Origin: Caballeronia mineralivorans PML1(12)
GTDB taxonomy: Bacteria > Pseudomonadota > Gammaproteobacteria > Burkholderiales > Burkholderiaceae
Assembly (NCBI RefSeq): GCF_001028175.1
Contig: NZ_AEJF01000180.1
Location: 33,600-97,599, forward strand
Direction: 5' to 3'
DNA: 64,000 nucleotides
Translations under genes and position numbers: made by a program
Shown: one piece after another, positions 1 to 10,048 of the stretch
How the letters are laid out: each line of letters opens with the position of its first letter
Position numbering within the stretch: the stretch's first letter is position 1
Notes under the pieces: generated by a model
Databases searched by the model: none
The model's input: the letters and a program-made list of their open reading frames with translations, nothing else
Told to the model about the DNA's origin: nothing

Positions 1-422
1 GCGCGATCAAGGAGATAGTCGGGTCGGTGAAACGTGTGACCGACATCGTGGGCGAAATCTCGTCGGCGTCGGTAGAGCAGAGCGGCGGCATCGAGCAGGT
101 GAATCAGGCGGTCAACCAGATGGACCGCGTAACCCAACAAAATGCTGCGCTGGTGGAAGAAGCTTCGGCAGCGGCCCAGTCGATGGCCCAGCAGGCCCAA
201 AGCCTGCGTGAAGCGGTAGCCTTCTTCAAGGTCCACGACAGGCGAGTAGCTGTGTTACGAGCAAATACGCCTCGGAAAGAACCACACCGGACGGCGCCGA
301 AAATTCACGCGTCTTCGCCTGCAATGTTGACAAAACCCGGGAAGACTCCAGTCCTTGTCGCTGGCAGGAGCACGGTGGTCGCGACTGGCGCCAGTGACGC
401 GTCGGGCTGGCAGACATTCTGA
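1..422 (+). CDS. Methyl-accepting chemotaxis protein, C-terminal fragment (cut by window edge)
   Basis: The reading frame is open from the window edge (first full codon at 3) to the stop at 420-422. It encodes the end of the cytoplasmic signalling helix of a chemotaxis receptor. The stretch VTDIVGEISSASVEQSGGI followed by NQMDRVTQQNAALVEE is the classic return arm of the receptor hairpin, with its glutamine/glutamate methylation-type pairs. Such receptors span the inner membrane, sense ligands through a periplasmic domain and control CheA through CheW. Only the last 140 or so residues are present, so the ligand cannot be inferred. After about residue 70 the sequence becomes a low-complexity, basic, proline-rich tail of about 60 residues, as is common in Burkholderia receptors. 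It has no CheR-binding pentapeptide of the NWETF type; the final residues are SGWQTF. Confidence 0.93.
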   Translation, partial: AIKEIVGSVKRVTDIVGEISSASVEQSGGIEQVNQAVNQMDRVTQQNAALVEEASAAAQSMAQQAQSLREAVAFFKVHDRRVAVLRANTPRKEPHRTAPKIHASSPAMLTKPGKTPVLVAGRSTVVATGASDASGWQTF

Positions 423-858
423 ACAGGTTTTGGCATGAGCGGTGCTGTCGACGCGAGAACGCCGTGCTCGTCGAACAGAGTGTCGTCACACAGGCGTTGC
501 AGGCAGGGATCGCTGACAACCTGCAGTCGAACGGATTGAGGCCCGCGATCCACGGCCATAGGGTTGATAACACCTCGCAGATCTTGCTTCAGCCATTGGT
601 GAAGCGTATGCGAGCGACGTCGTAACCGAAAAAGAGTACTCATGGATGGAGACACGGGCCCGTTGATCAAGCGGGCACGATGAAGCAGCGCGAGACGCGA
701 CTGCAGTTGGTTTGCAGCGCACTCGAGGCCGTCTCACCGTCTCCACATGCCGGTTGCCGCCGGTTCGTCATGTTGCCGTTGCGAGGGCCGCACGCGACGA
801 CCGGATGAGGGATGGTGAGATCCAACTAACAGTTTCTGCTCAGATCGTACTCGAAACT
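423..858. other. Intergenic stretch with no supported gene
   Basis: About 430 bases between the receptor stop and the chosen start of the thiamine-diphosphate enzyme. Short open frames exist on both strands but none has family-like composition. No clear terminator or promoter was recognised. The frame of the downstream enzyme stays open upstream to 712, but the residues encoded there (arginine-rich) do not look like part of the protein. Confidence 0.5.
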
Positions 859-2607
859 ATGGGATCACTCGCTCCATCCAGTGTATCGAAAACAGTCGTG
901 AAGTCGTTGGAGTCTGCGAAGATCGACCACGTCTTCCTGGTCCCAGGGAAGTTGATCTACCCGTTGCTGGAGGCAATCGACGAGTCGCCGTCGATTCGCG
1001 CGATCGTTGGCGCTCATGAGACTGGCAGTGCCTTCATGGCCGATGGGTATGCGCGGGCCAGCCGGAAATTCGGCGTATGCATAGGGATTTCCGGACCAGG
1101 TACCATGAATTTCGTGCCGGGCATGGCGGCCGCTCACGCAGACCAGATTCCCATGCTCTATATTGCCGGAGGTGTCTCGTCGCAAGCAGAAGGGAAAGGC
1201 GCGTTCCAGGACGCTACGCTGAGTGGCATTTTCGAAAGCGGCGTGGTGAAAAACCTGGTGGAAAATGTCATCGAACTAAAGAACAAGGAAAATATTCAAG
1301 CCGAAATGCGCCGTGCGACGGACGGGTTGAACTGGATGCGCCGAGCGCGGTCTTTCATCAGCATTCCTATTGATGTTCAAAAGCAGGAAGTTCTGTCCGG
1401 TCAGGACGCAGCAAGGCAACTGTACGATCACGGCGAATTCAATGTGCGCGAAGTCCCCGCGAGCCGCGCGGTGTTGGATGCCTTGTGCAAGCAGTATCTC
1501 CTCAAATCGAAGAGAGTCGCTTTCCTGATCGGCAGCCGCGGCAACGACGCGGAAACCGCAAAGGTCCTGCTCGAGGTCGCCGAAAAATTTCACATTCCTG
1601 TCGCGACCACACTGTCGGGAAAGGGCGCGTTTCCTGAGGATCATGTTCTTGCGCTCGGCATTTACGGATTCTCCGGCCACTCGCGGGCCGCTCACGTGAT
1701 CAATTCGGACGGGCTCGACGCCCTTGTCGTGTTTGGCAGCGATTTGAACCAGCGCGACAGCATGAATTGGAGTAAGAAGCTGGCTGCGGGGAAAGAGTTG
1801 ATCATCTTTGACGACAGCTTCGACCCGCCCGCAATGGGGCACATCGGGCACGGCAGTATTTTCTCCGGGATTGGCGCCACATTCCGCGTGCTGTCCAAGA
1901 CGGATACGGACAGCAGCGCCGACTTCCCGAAGGTGCTTGAAACAAGAAAAGCGTGGGTCGCCGAGGTCATCCAGACCCCGTTGTACGACGATCAATTCGA
2001 GCAAGTCAGTGCTGGGGTTTCGGGCGGCGATCGATCGCTTTATCCGGGAGACGTAGTGAAGCGCTTGTGCCAACTACTGCCGAAGGACAGCAACGTCGTC
2101 GTGGATTCCGGCGCCCACCGTATCTTTATGGCCCATTACTGGCTTTCGTCGGGCATCGGCAACTACTTTTCGTCAAGTTCCCTCGCGCCGATGGGTTGGG
2201 CAATCGCCGCCGGGATCGGCATCAAGCTTGCCGCCCCAGAGCGCCCGTGTGTCGTAGTGACTGGCGACGGATGCATGCTGATGCACGGAATGGAGATTCA
2301 GACCGCAGCGCGCTACCGGGTCAAGATGATTTACGTCGTGTTGAATAACTCGGCGCATGGCGCAATCCATATCGACGCGATCAGCAAGGGATCGATTTCG
2401 GAGCAGTTCACCAAGCTCCCTCGCCATGACTGGACAGCTTTTGCCTCTTCGCTCGGTGTGGCGGCGCGCATGGTCGAGCACCTTGATGAGCTGGAAGATG
2501 TGCTGAGCGAAGCGTCGCGATACAACGGGCCGTTCCTGATCGAAGTGATGACCGGAGTCTTTCCCGCACCGAATCGGTACTATGCGGAATGCGCGGCTTG
2601 TTCGTGA
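859..2607 (+). CDS. Thiamine-diphosphate-dependent enzyme of the acetolactate synthase / benzoylformate decarboxylase superfamily
   Basis: The three-domain layout of the POX/ALS family is visible: an N-terminal Pyr domain (about 10-180), a central FAD/nucleotide-fold domain (about 200-340) and a C-terminal PP domain (about 400-560). The conserved activating glutamate is in GAHETGSAFMADGYAR (Glu54). The cofactor motif starts at GDG (about 469) and ends at NN (about 495), the usual spacing. Such enzymes decarboxylate or condense 2-keto acids. Substrate cannot be read from sequence, and no small regulatory subunit or pathway partner lies nearby. The frame extends upstream to 712. I chose ATG 859 because the conserved domain begins about ten residues later and the preceding residues are atypical; ATG 805 is the alternative. 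No strong ribosome site supports either. The C-terminus ends in a CAAC-like motif (AECAACS), which is unusual. Confidence 0.85.
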   Translation: MGSLAPSSVSKTVVKSLESAKIDHVFLVPGKLIYPLLEAIDESPSIRAIVGAHETGSAFMADGYARASRKFGVCIGISGPGTMNFVPGMAAAHADQIPMLYIAGGVSSQAEGKGAFQDATLSGIFESGVVKNLVENVIELKNKENIQAEMRRATDGLNWMRRARSFISIPIDVQKQEVLSGQDAARQLYDHGEFNVREVPASRAVLDALCKQYLLKSKRVAFLIGSRGNDAETAKVLLEVAEKFHIPVATTLSGKGAFPEDHVLALGIYGFSGHSRAAHVINSDGLDALVVFGSDLNQRDSMNWSKKLAAGKELIIFDDSFDPPAMGHIGHGSIFSGIGATFRVLSKTDTDSSADFPKVLETRKAWVAEVIQTPLYDDQFEQVSAGVSGGDRSLYPGDVVKRLCQLLPKDSNVVVDSGAHRIFMAHYWLSSGIGNYFSSSSLAPMGWAIAAGIGIKLAAPERPCVVVTGDGCMLMHGMEIQTAARYRVKMIYVVLNNSAHGAIHIDAISKGSISEQFTKLPRHDWTAFASSLGVAARMVEHLDELEDVLSEASRYNGPFLIEVMTGVFPAPNRYYAECAACS

Positions 2608-2870
2608 ACAGCGCGCGCTGGGTTCCGTTGCAGTATGGGGGCTCGTTGGTATCCCCGTGATTCAGAAAGGGGTGTGGTTTTGGATGCGTGCGGTGCGGAT
2701 GAGAATGGCGAAATCACGCTGACGATCAAAGACAATGTTTGGTCCGCTGGCGCTGACAGTTGGGACGTGGAGTGGAAGGGGCCACGCGGACGGTCCAACG
2801 TGGTGGTGGTTGCTGTCGAAATCGAAGGCGGCGACGATTTGATCTCGCTGCATCGGTTTGTTAGTGATAG

Positions 2871-3473
2871 TCAGCGTCGCAACCAGCCGAGGTCTATTGG
2901 CCGCGCGAGGAGTTTGCGATACACCACGATTAGCCATCGCGTCACGGCGCTGCCCGCTAGATGCCAGATCGGTGCTATTAGTGCGTAAGCCACGCCGGCC
3001 ACCGCGGCAGCGCCGAACATGTCCAGCGGGAAGTGAACACCGAGAAAGACCCGCGCCCAGGCAACCGACACCCCGGCCAGCAGCGTAAGTACGCCGAGCC
3101 AGCGCGCATCTCTCAAGAGCAACGTCAGGGCGATGCCGGCAAAGACAGTTGCATGGTCGCTCGGAAACGAAGAATCCGGCGTATGCGGCAAAAACGTGTG
3201 ACCGAGGCCAATCATGAACGGCCGCGGATGCTGCCACGCCAGACCGATCAGCTGATTTGCGCCTACGCCAAGCATCGCCACGAGGCACGCCCGGATGGCG
3301 AGACTGCGTTGCGCTTTGCTGCCGCACAGCCACATAGCCGCCAACAGCAAAGGAATCAGATAGATCGCGTAATCGGCGATCAACATCGCAGCGCCGACTA
3401 GCCACGCCGGCGTCGCCAGAGTACCGTTGATCGCGAGAAAAAGCGCCTGGTTAAATCCTTCGAGAGTTTCCAT
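2871..3473 (-). CDS. PAP2-superfamily membrane phosphatase (BcrC/YbjG-like undecaprenyl-diphosphatase)
   Basis: A 200-residue membrane protein with five or six hydrophobic segments and the three PAP2 signature blocks: HPRPF (82-86), PSDH (104-107) and the arginine/histidine block SVAWARVFLGVHFPLD (136-151). The lysine of the textbook KxxxxxxRP block is absent, as in BcrC-type enzymes. The family dephosphorylates isoprenyl or lipid pyrophosphates at the periplasmic face. BcrC homologues recycle undecaprenyl diphosphate and confer bacitracin tolerance. It is the last gene of a leftward series: the MFS gene ends 27 bases upstream, so co-transcription is likely. A second PAP2 domain two genes upstream suggests that the whole series acts on envelope lipids. 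The lipid substrate is inferred from family only. Confidence 0.85.
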   Translation of the reverse strand: METLEGFNQALFLAINGTLATPAWLVGAAMLIADYAIYLIPLLLAAMWLCGSKAQRSLAIRACLVAMLGVGANQLIGLAWQHPRPFMIGLGHTFLPHTPDSSFPSDHATVFAGIALTLLLRDARWLGVLTLLAGVSVAWARVFLGVHFPLDMFGAAAVAGVAYALIAPIWHLAGSAVTRWLIVVYRKLLARPIDLGWLRR

Positions 3474-3500
3474 CGCAGTGAGGTTCTTAGTAAAAATCTA

Positions 3501-4706
3501 TCAGGCGTTTTGCGCTGCCTGTCGCGGCGCGTACCAGCACAGGAGCAACGGCACCACGACGAGCGCCGCGCCGGCGAGAAAAGTGGTCGAGGAGCCGAAG
3601 CGATCCCACAGCCAGCCGGCAAGCGCGCTCGCGACCAACATGCACAGGCCGCAGGCTAGGTTGAACACGCCGAACGCGGTACCGCGCAGCGTTGAGGGCG
3701 CCGTTTCGGACACCATTGCAGCGAGAATGCCCTGCGTGAATCCCATGTGCAGACCCCACACGGCGACACCTGCGAACACGGACATGACAGACTGCCCCAT
3801 TCCGAGCAGCAGATCGGCCGCGATCAGCAGCACCATGCCGAGCGCGAGCAGAAGACGGCGATCCAGCCGGTCCGAGAGTATGCCGACCGGGTACGCCGAC
3901 AGCGAATAGGCGAGGCTCATCACGACCATCACGGCGGGGATCCACGCGAGATCCAGACCGGTCTGCTGGGCACGCAGCACCAGAAACGCCTCGCTGAAGC
4001 GCGCCAGCGTGAACGTCGCACCGACGCCGACGATCAGCCAGTAGCCTGGCGGGAATTCGCGCAGCGCGCGCCAGTGCAGCGGCGAGCGGAACGTGCGCCG
4101 CGCTGGCGCGTGGCCCGATTCGTCGATGCCGAACGCAATCAGTCCAATCGCGACGAAGGCTGGCACGACGGCAAACCACAACACCGTTCGAATATGGTCG
4201 GCAAACCAGAGCATCAGCACGATCGCCAGCAGTGGGCCAATGAAAGCGCCGATGGTGTCCATCGACTGACGCAGCCCAAAACACGCGCCGCGAATTTCCG
4301 GCGGGGCGACGTCTGCCACCAGCGCATCGCGTGGTGCGCCGCGAATCCCCTTGCCAACACGGTCAAGCAAGCGGGCCGTTACGACCCAGGCGGGCGTGGT
4401 CGCAAGTGGGAACAGCGGCTTCGTGAGTGCAGCCAGTCCGTAACCCAGCAATAACAGCCCCTTGCGCCGGCCGAGATAGTCGCTGAGCGGTCCGGAAAAC
4501 ACCTTGACGATCATGGCGGTCGCCTCCGCTGCGCCCTCGAGCACGCCGAGCGCAGTAACGCTCATCCCCATCGTAGTCACGAGGAATACCGGCAGCAACG
4601 CGTGCACGAGTTCGGACGACAGGTCCATGAACAGACTGACGAAGCCAAGCGCCCACACGGTGCGCGGGATGGTCGGCCGGTTGGCAGATGTGAGGTTCGC
4701 GGTCAT
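3501..4706 (-). CDS. Major facilitator superfamily transporter
   Basis: 401 residues with about twelve hydrophobic segments. The first cytoplasmic loop carries the MFS motif-A-like sequence GPLSDYLGRRKG (about residues 76-87), and the second half carries the related loop YPVGILSDRLDRR. These are secondary transporters of the inner membrane driven by ion gradients. Neither substrate nor direction is evident. It lies between the DedA-PAP2-LssY fusion (106 bases upstream) and the PAP2 phosphatase (27 bases downstream) on the same strand, so it may move a lipid-linked or envelope-active compound. That is an inference from context. Confidence 0.85.
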   Translation of the reverse strand: MTANLTSANRPTIPRTVWALGFVSLFMDLSSELVHALLPVFLVTTMGMSVTALGVLEGAAEATAMIVKVFSGPLSDYLGRRKGLLLLGYGLAALTKPLFPLATTPAWVVTARLLDRVGKGIRGAPRDALVADVAPPEIRGACFGLRQSMDTIGAFIGPLLAIVLMLWFADHIRTVLWFAVVPAFVAIGLIAFGIDESGHAPARRTFRSPLHWRALREFPPGYWLIVGVGATFTLARFSEAFLVLRAQQTGLDLAWIPAVMVVMSLAYSLSAYPVGILSDRLDRRLLLALGMVLLIAADLLLGMGQSVMSVFAGVAVWGLHMGFTQGILAAMVSETAPSTLRGTAFGVFNLACGLCMLVASALAGWLWDRFGSSTTFLAGAALVVVPLLLCWYAPRQAAQNA

Positions 4707-4812
4707 AGAGTTAGGAAAGGTGACGAAGAGACGACGGTGAGTTCAGTTGCGCCGGCGCTCAGGGCGTTGCCGCGCAGCGCATTGTGGCATCGTCGTTGGC
4801 GGATGAGACGAC

Positions 4813-6837
4813 TCACTGGGGTGATTCCTCGGAGGTCAGCGGCAAGACCAGCACGACCCGTCGAACTGCCCCGTCCTGCATCGTTGACCGGCTCAACAGG
4901 TGCATCCCGATAGGGAGTAGTTGGGGAACGACGATCGCCTCCGGCCAGCTCGTCGTGGTGCCCAGCGTGACGAGGTGCCACGGTTGGCGAAACGCTTCCT
5001 GATACAGCGCGCCGTACCAGATCGGTTCATCGGTCTGGGTGCCGGTCGTCAACCGATAAGGAGACCGCCAGAGCCGCAGCACTAACCGGCCCATCGGTCG
5101 TTGCGGATCGAATTTAACAAAGGTTAGTTCAGAGCCTTTGCCTGCTGCGAGCAGCGGCAGCACGGGCAAGGCATCCACCGATGTTTGGGGCGACAGCCAC
5201 AACAAGGTGGGCCTGATCGACCACGCCGGCGCCGCTTGCCAGCCCGTCGCTTCGAGGCGGTGCGTGATGGCGCCGTCGCTCTCGGCCCATTGCAGCGGGA
5301 AATTTTCTTCCTCGTCTCCGCTTATCTCGCTGCGCCGCCCGGGCAACGCGCGCCACTCTCCCTCGGTCCATTGGCGTGGCGTAAGCACGGTTTCATGCGT
5401 GACAACGCTATATCGGGCGAGGTCGGTCTCAAGATGTTCAGAGATCGTCCATGAGCCGAAGATGGCGAGCGCACCGCCCGCAATGCATGCCAAAACCCCT
5501 GGAAGTATGTCATCACGCACCTGCCGGTACGCGTAAGCACCGGCCAATACCGCAAACCATGCGACTCCCAGGCTCCAACCGCCCAACACCCCCGCAAGCC
5601 AGTCTTCTCCGACATACAGGCGAGCGAGCCCGGTCATCATGATCCAGATGCTGATCACGGCGATGACTGTGTTTCGCCAGAGCGGTGTTTGCCGCTGGAT
5701 CAGCAGCCATCCCAGGAATCCGTAGACGAGCAGGGTGAACGTTGCGTGACCGCTAGGCAACGGAGAATGCGCGGTACCGGGGCGCCAGTTCAGTGGCCGG
5801 ATATAACTGGCCCCGGGTTCGATCACAGGGGTCAGTGCTGCAGCTACGCCGACCACTAGAATCCACCAGGCCGCGGAGCGCCAGCGGCGTCGCACGAGCA
5901 ACCAGATCAGGACGCTGCCTGCCACGAACAGACCCGCACCGTAGCCACCCAGTTCGACCATACCCGCCATCAACCGGTCAGTCGGCACTGTACGCAATGC
6001 CTGCAGGAAGCTGTAGAGCGCGGTATCAGCGCGAACCAGCGGATCGCGCGCGACCACATCCTGCAAGATGCCCAGGAACATCCAGATACTGCCAATGAAA
6101 AGCAACACCAGCACGCCCAGTGTCTGGAACTCCGGTCGCGCAGGATCGACGATGCGCAGCAACCGGCCCGCCAGACGCGGAGATCGCCGACCGAGCCACT
6201 GTACCGTCAGCGTGAACGCTCTTTTGGCAAGCGGTATGCCACGCTGGACGGCGACGTGCACCAGCCGCACAAGCAGCCAGGCAAGCCCGGCCAACATGAG
6301 CAGCATCGCGGCCAAGCGGCCGCTCACCGCTTCAGCTAGCTGTGCGGATGCGCCGAACACGATCCCCGGGCCGATATGTGCTGGCGACCAGGCCAGTGCA
6401 GAAGCAATGTTGATCGGGTAAAACCTGCGCCTCGGCATGTGCGACGCACCGACGACCAGTGGGACGATCGCGCGCACCGGCGCGAAGAAGCGGGCCAGCA
6501 CGATACTTTTCCCGCCATGCCGTTGAACGAAACGCTCGCCACGCTCCCAGACCGCCTCGTGTCCCTTCGCCCGCCACCACATGCGCACTTCGCGGTGATA
6601 CCGGTGGCCGAGCTCGTAGCTGATCCCGTCGCCCGCCACGGCGCCGAGTGCGCCGATAGCGAGCGTTACCCAGCCGTTCAGCGCACCAGCACCAATCAAT
6701 GCGCCCGCGGCGAACATCACGATGCCAGCAGGGATGAATGTCCCGATGACAGCCAGTGACTCCGCGCACGCGACGCCAAAGACGACGGCGAGGACAAGAT
6801 AGGGATGTGCGCCAATGCTGGCGAGCCACGCGTGCAT
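4813..6837 (-). CDS. DedA-PAP2-LssY fusion membrane protein
   Basis: 674 residues that read as three modules. Residues about 1-200 are a DedA (SNARE-associated) domain with the conserved FFAPVRAIVP stretch (about 116-125) and a basic MPRRRF motif. DedA proteins are now viewed as undecaprenyl-phosphate or phospholipid scramblases/flippases. Residues about 240-450 form a PAP2 phosphatase with NWRPG, LPSGHATF and RLYVGEDWLAG blocks. Residues about 480-674 resemble the soluble C-terminal domain of Legionella LssY. Fusing a putative lipid transporter to a lipid phosphatase suggests it handles isoprenyl-phosphate carriers or phosphatidate at the inner membrane. It starts 42 bases after the RND permease stop and probably shares its transcript. 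The domain order is confident; the substrate is not known. Confidence 0.85.
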   Translation of the reverse strand: MHAWLASIGAHPYLVLAVVFGVACAESLAVIGTFIPAGIVMFAAGALIGAGALNGWVTLAIGALGAVAGDGISYELGHRYHREVRMWWRAKGHEAVWERGERFVQRHGGKSIVLARFFAPVRAIVPLVVGASHMPRRRFYPINIASALAWSPAHIGPGIVFGASAQLAEAVSGRLAAMLLMLAGLAWLLVRLVHVAVQRGIPLAKRAFTLTVQWLGRRSPRLAGRLLRIVDPARPEFQTLGVLVLLFIGSIWMFLGILQDVVARDPLVRADTALYSFLQALRTVPTDRLMAGMVELGGYGAGLFVAGSVLIWLLVRRRWRSAAWWILVVGVAAALTPVIEPGASYIRPLNWRPGTAHSPLPSGHATFTLLVYGFLGWLLIQRQTPLWRNTVIAVISIWIMMTGLARLYVGEDWLAGVLGGWSLGVAWFAVLAGAYAYRQVRDDILPGVLACIAGGALAIFGSWTISEHLETDLARYSVVTHETVLTPRQWTEGEWRALPGRRSEISGDEEENFPLQWAESDGAITHRLEATGWQAAPAWSIRPTLLWLSPQTSVDALPVLPLLAAGKGSELTFVKFDPQRPMGRLVLRLWRSPYRLTTGTQTDEPIWYGALYQEAFRQPWHLVTLGTTTSWPEAIVVPQLLPIGMHLLSRSTMQDGAVRRVVLVLPLTSEESPQ

Positions 6838-6879
6838 ACGCGGTTCCGGTTAACTGCGGGGTTTGCGAGAGTGCATGGA

Positions 6880-9800
6880 TCACCCGTTCGACGATGCAGC
6901 CTGCGGTTCGGCCAGCGTATCGCGCTCAAAGCGGCCATAGCGCAGCGCGAGCGTTGGCAGGATGATGAGGTTCAAAATCGTGGAGGTGGCCAGTCCGCCG
7001 AGAATGACAATTGCCATCGGCCCCTCGATTTCGTTCCCAGCTGCACCGCTCGTAAGCGCGAGCGGTAGTAAGGCGAGCGCCGTCACGAGCGCCGTCATCA
7101 GGATCGGTATCAGCCGCTCGGACGCGCCGCGCACGGCCGCCTCCATGCCCCACGGCATTTCGTCGACATGCACGAGGTGCTCGTAGTGACTTATCAGCAT
7201 GATTGAGTTGCGCAGCGAAATGCCGAACAGCGTGACGAAACCCACCATGCCGCCCAGTGACAGGTCGCCGCCGGTCAGCAGCACGCTCAGCACACCGCCC
7301 ACCAGCGCGAACGGCAGGTTCACCATCACCAGCACGACTCCACGCCGGCTCTTCATCGCGAGGAACAGCAACAGTGCGATGCCGACCACGGACATCGCCC
7401 CGTACGCGAGCAGGTCATGCTGTGATTGCGTGCGTGCCTCGCTTTCGCCCGCGAATACCGCGTACGTGCCTTTCGGCATCACGATGTCGCGATTCACGCG
7501 CGCCTGCGCTTCACTCACGAAATCGCTCACTGCGCGGCTGCCGAGATTGACAGAGACCGTCTGCATTCGCCGGCCGCCGTCGTGCGTGATCTGATACCGG
7601 CCCGAGACCTGGCCGATGACCGCCAGCTCGCGCAATGGCACGGCCAGCCCATCCGGGTTGCGCAGCATCAGCGCGCCGACGTCCGCTAGATTCTTGCGCG
7701 CTTCGGGCGCGAGAACTACGGTGACATCGTAGGTCCGGCTGCCTTCATAGGTTTGTGCAACCGTGCTTCCCAGATAGGCGCTCTGGATCGCATCGAGCAC
7801 GTCGACCGGACGGAAGCCCCAGCGGCTCAACTGGTCAGGCTTCAGTCTGACGTCGAGCTCCGGGATGCCCGGAGGCGATTCCACCCGCACGCTCGCCGCG
7901 CCGCGGATGGTCCCCAGCAATCGCGCGATGTCCTGCGCCTTGCGATCGATCACATCGAGGTTGTCGCCGAAGACGTTGACCGCAACGGGCGCCGTCACGC
8001 CGGAAATGGTCTCGTCGATCCGTTCGACGAGAAACGTATTGACCGAGGTGGTCAGGCCGGGAAAGCGGGCGAGCGCTTCCTGGATGCGGTACAAGATCGC
8101 ACTCTGCCGGGCCGCGCTCATCGGCACGAGGTCTACCTCGAACTCGCTCAACTGCACGCCGACCGGATCGACGACCCCGTTGGCACGGCCGGCGCGCTGC
8201 GCGACCAGCCGCACTCCCGGCACATGCATCAGCGCCTGCGAAACCTGGGTGCCGATACGCATCGATTCGGCGAGCGACGTCCCGGGCGCGAGTCCCATGT
8301 GCACGATGTAGTGCCCCTCGCGCAGTTCAGGAATGAAGTTGCCACGCAGGAAAGGCAGCGCGGCGAGGGTCGCCACGCACATCACGGCGACTACCACCAT
8401 GACCGTCCTCACACGTTGCTCGATCTTCAGCAGCAACGCGGTGTAGCGTGTCTTCAGCCACGTGAGCAAGCGCGGCTCGTGTTCTGGCAGCGGCCCGCGC
8501 GTAAGGAGCGCGAGCGCCATCGCCGGTGTTAGCGTAAGCGCAACACCGAGCGATGCCAGCACCGCGAGGATGTAGGCAACGCCGAGTGGCGCAAACAGCT
8601 TGCCGGCTATCCCCGAAAGCGTCAGCACCGGCAGGAAGATCAGCATCACGATGAAGGTCGCGAACACGACCGCACTTCGCACTTCGAGCGAGGCGCGCAG
8701 CACCACGCGCAATGCCGCCAATGGCTCGCGCCTGTTGCGATTCTCCCGCAGCCGCCGATAAATGTTCTCGACGTCGATGATCGCATCGTCGACCACTTCG
8801 CCGAGTGCGATCGCGAGGCCGCCGAGTGTCATCGTGTTCAGGCTCACGCCAAACGAGCTCAGCACGATGATTGCGACCAGCAAGGAGAGCGGAATCGCGA
8901 CGGCTGAAATGATCGCGGTGCGAACATTGAGCAGGAAGAGGAACAGCACCGCGATCACCAGCACCGCGCCGACCAGCAGCGCCATGCGCAGGTGGCTCAC
9001 GGCCGCGTCGATGAAGTTGGCTGGTCTGAACACGTCCGCGTTCAGCTCGACGCCTTGTTGGGTCAGTACGGGCTTGAGCGCGGCGAGCGTCTTCTCGATG
9101 TCCTTCGTTACGGCGAGCGTGTTGGTGCCGTACTGGCTTTCGAGGACCAGCATCACACCGGGCGCACTCATGATCGATGCGGCGCCAACAGGAGGTGCGC
9201 TGCTCCACGTGACGGTTGCGACGTCGCCGAGCCGTACGGCTGCGCCATTGCTCCAGCGCAACACCACGCCGGCCAGTGCATCGGGTGTTCTGATCTGGCC
9301 ATCGGTATTGATGGCGATGCGTTGATTCGCGTTCTCGATGAAACCCGCGCCGCGCACACCGGTAGACGTCCGTGCCACCGCGATCACATCCTGAATCGAC
9401 ATGCCGTAGCGCATCAGCCTGGCTGGATCGATCTGTATCTGTAACTGCCGGGTGTCGCCGCCGAACACGATGGCGTCCGCGACGCCCGGCACGCTCAACA
9501 GTTGCGGCTTGACCGTCCACTGCGCGATGTCGTACAGGTCCATCAGCGAGCGCGTCTTCGACGTCAGGCCGATGGTGCGCACCACGCTGGTCGTGGTCGT
9601 GAGTGGCAGCAGTCTCGGCGGCTGCACGCCGGCGGGCAGCGTTGAGGCCAGCGCGTTGACGCGCTCGGAAACCAGTTGCCGGACCTGCAGCAGGTTCGCA
9701 CGGCTGTCGAACACCACCGTGATCGCGGACAGGCCCTGCAGCGACTTCGAGCGCATCGACTGCAGGCCGACCATGCCGGCGAGCGCGTTTTCGACCGGCT

Positions 9801-9999
9801 GGGTCACCAGCGTCTCGACCTGCTCGCTGGAGAGCCCCGGCGCCTCGGTCTGCACGATGCTCATCGGCGGGGCGAACTCGGGAAACACATCGAGCTTCGC
9901 GCGCGTAAGTGTGTAGAGGCCGTAGCCGGTCAGCAGCACCGCCAGCGCGTAAATGACGCCGCGAAAGCGCAGCGAGAACCGGATGATGGCGTAGAGCAT
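6880..9999 (-). CDS. RND efflux transporter permease subunit (CusA/CzcA-like branch)
   Basis: 1039 residues, the usual length for an RND pump. There is an N-terminal transmembrane helix, then a large porter domain starting EFAPPMSIVQTEAPGLSSEQ, a six-helix block around 340-540, a second periplasmic domain and a closing helix block near 860-1030. The proton-relay helix reads GEVVDDAIIDVENIYRRL. Its acidic spacing resembles metal-type (HME) pumps more than AcrB-type drug pumps. The pump exports substrate from periplasm or membrane through a trimeric complex with the adaptor and outer-membrane channel encoded just upstream. The C-terminus is short and lacks a metal-binding tail, so the metal versus organic substrate question stays open. 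The adaptor stop lies 49 bases upstream of this start codon. Confidence 0.93.
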   Translation of the reverse strand: MLYAIIRFSLRFRGVIYALAVLLTGYGLYTLTRAKLDVFPEFAPPMSIVQTEAPGLSSEQVETLVTQPVENALAGMVGLQSMRSKSLQGLSAITVVFDSRANLLQVRQLVSERVNALASTLPAGVQPPRLLPLTTTTSVVRTIGLTSKTRSLMDLYDIAQWTVKPQLLSVPGVADAIVFGGDTRQLQIQIDPARLMRYGMSIQDVIAVARTSTGVRGAGFIENANQRIAINTDGQIRTPDALAGVVLRWSNGAAVRLGDVATVTWSSAPPVGAASIMSAPGVMLVLESQYGTNTLAVTKDIEKTLAALKPVLTQQGVELNADVFRPANFIDAAVSHLRMALLVGAVLVIAVLFLFLLNVRTAIISAVAIPLSLLVAIIVLSSFGVSLNTMTLGGLAIALGEVVDDAIIDVENIYRRLRENRNRREPLAALRVVLRASLEVRSAVVFATFIVMLIFLPVLTLSGIAGKLFAPLGVAYILAVLASLGVALTLTPAMALALLTRGPLPEHEPRLLTWLKTRYTALLLKIEQRVRTVMVVVAVMCVATLAALPFLRGNFIPELREGHYIVHMGLAPGTSLAESMRIGTQVSQALMHVPGVRLVAQRAGRANGVVDPVGVQLSEFEVDLVPMSAARQSAILYRIQEALARFPGLTTSVNTFLVERIDETISGVTAPVAVNVFGDNLDVIDRKAQDIARLLGTIRGAASVRVESPPGIPELDVRLKPDQLSRWGFRPVDVLDAIQSAYLGSTVAQTYEGSRTYDVTVVLAPEARKNLADVGALMLRNPDGLAVPLRELAVIGQVSGRYQITHDGGRRMQTVSVNLGSRAVSDFVSEAQARVNRDIVMPKGTYAVFAGESEARTQSQHDLLAYGAMSVVGIALLLFLAMKSRRGVVLVMVNLPFALVGGVLSVLLTGGDLSLGGMVGFVTLFGISLRNSIMLISHYEHLVHVDEMPWGMEAAVRGASERLIPILMTALVTALALLPLALTSGAAGNEIEGPMAIVILGGLATSTILNLIILPTLALRYGRFERDTLAEPQAASSNG

Positions 10000-10048
10000 T
10001 GGTTACCAGGCGTGTGCGGTGTGGGCGAAGTGCAAACCGATCTGCGGG

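Noticed and set aside
2635..2988. Rightward frame of 117 codons before the PAP2 gene
   Set aside because: It overlaps the end of the PAP2 gene on the other strand and the sequence is not protein-like.
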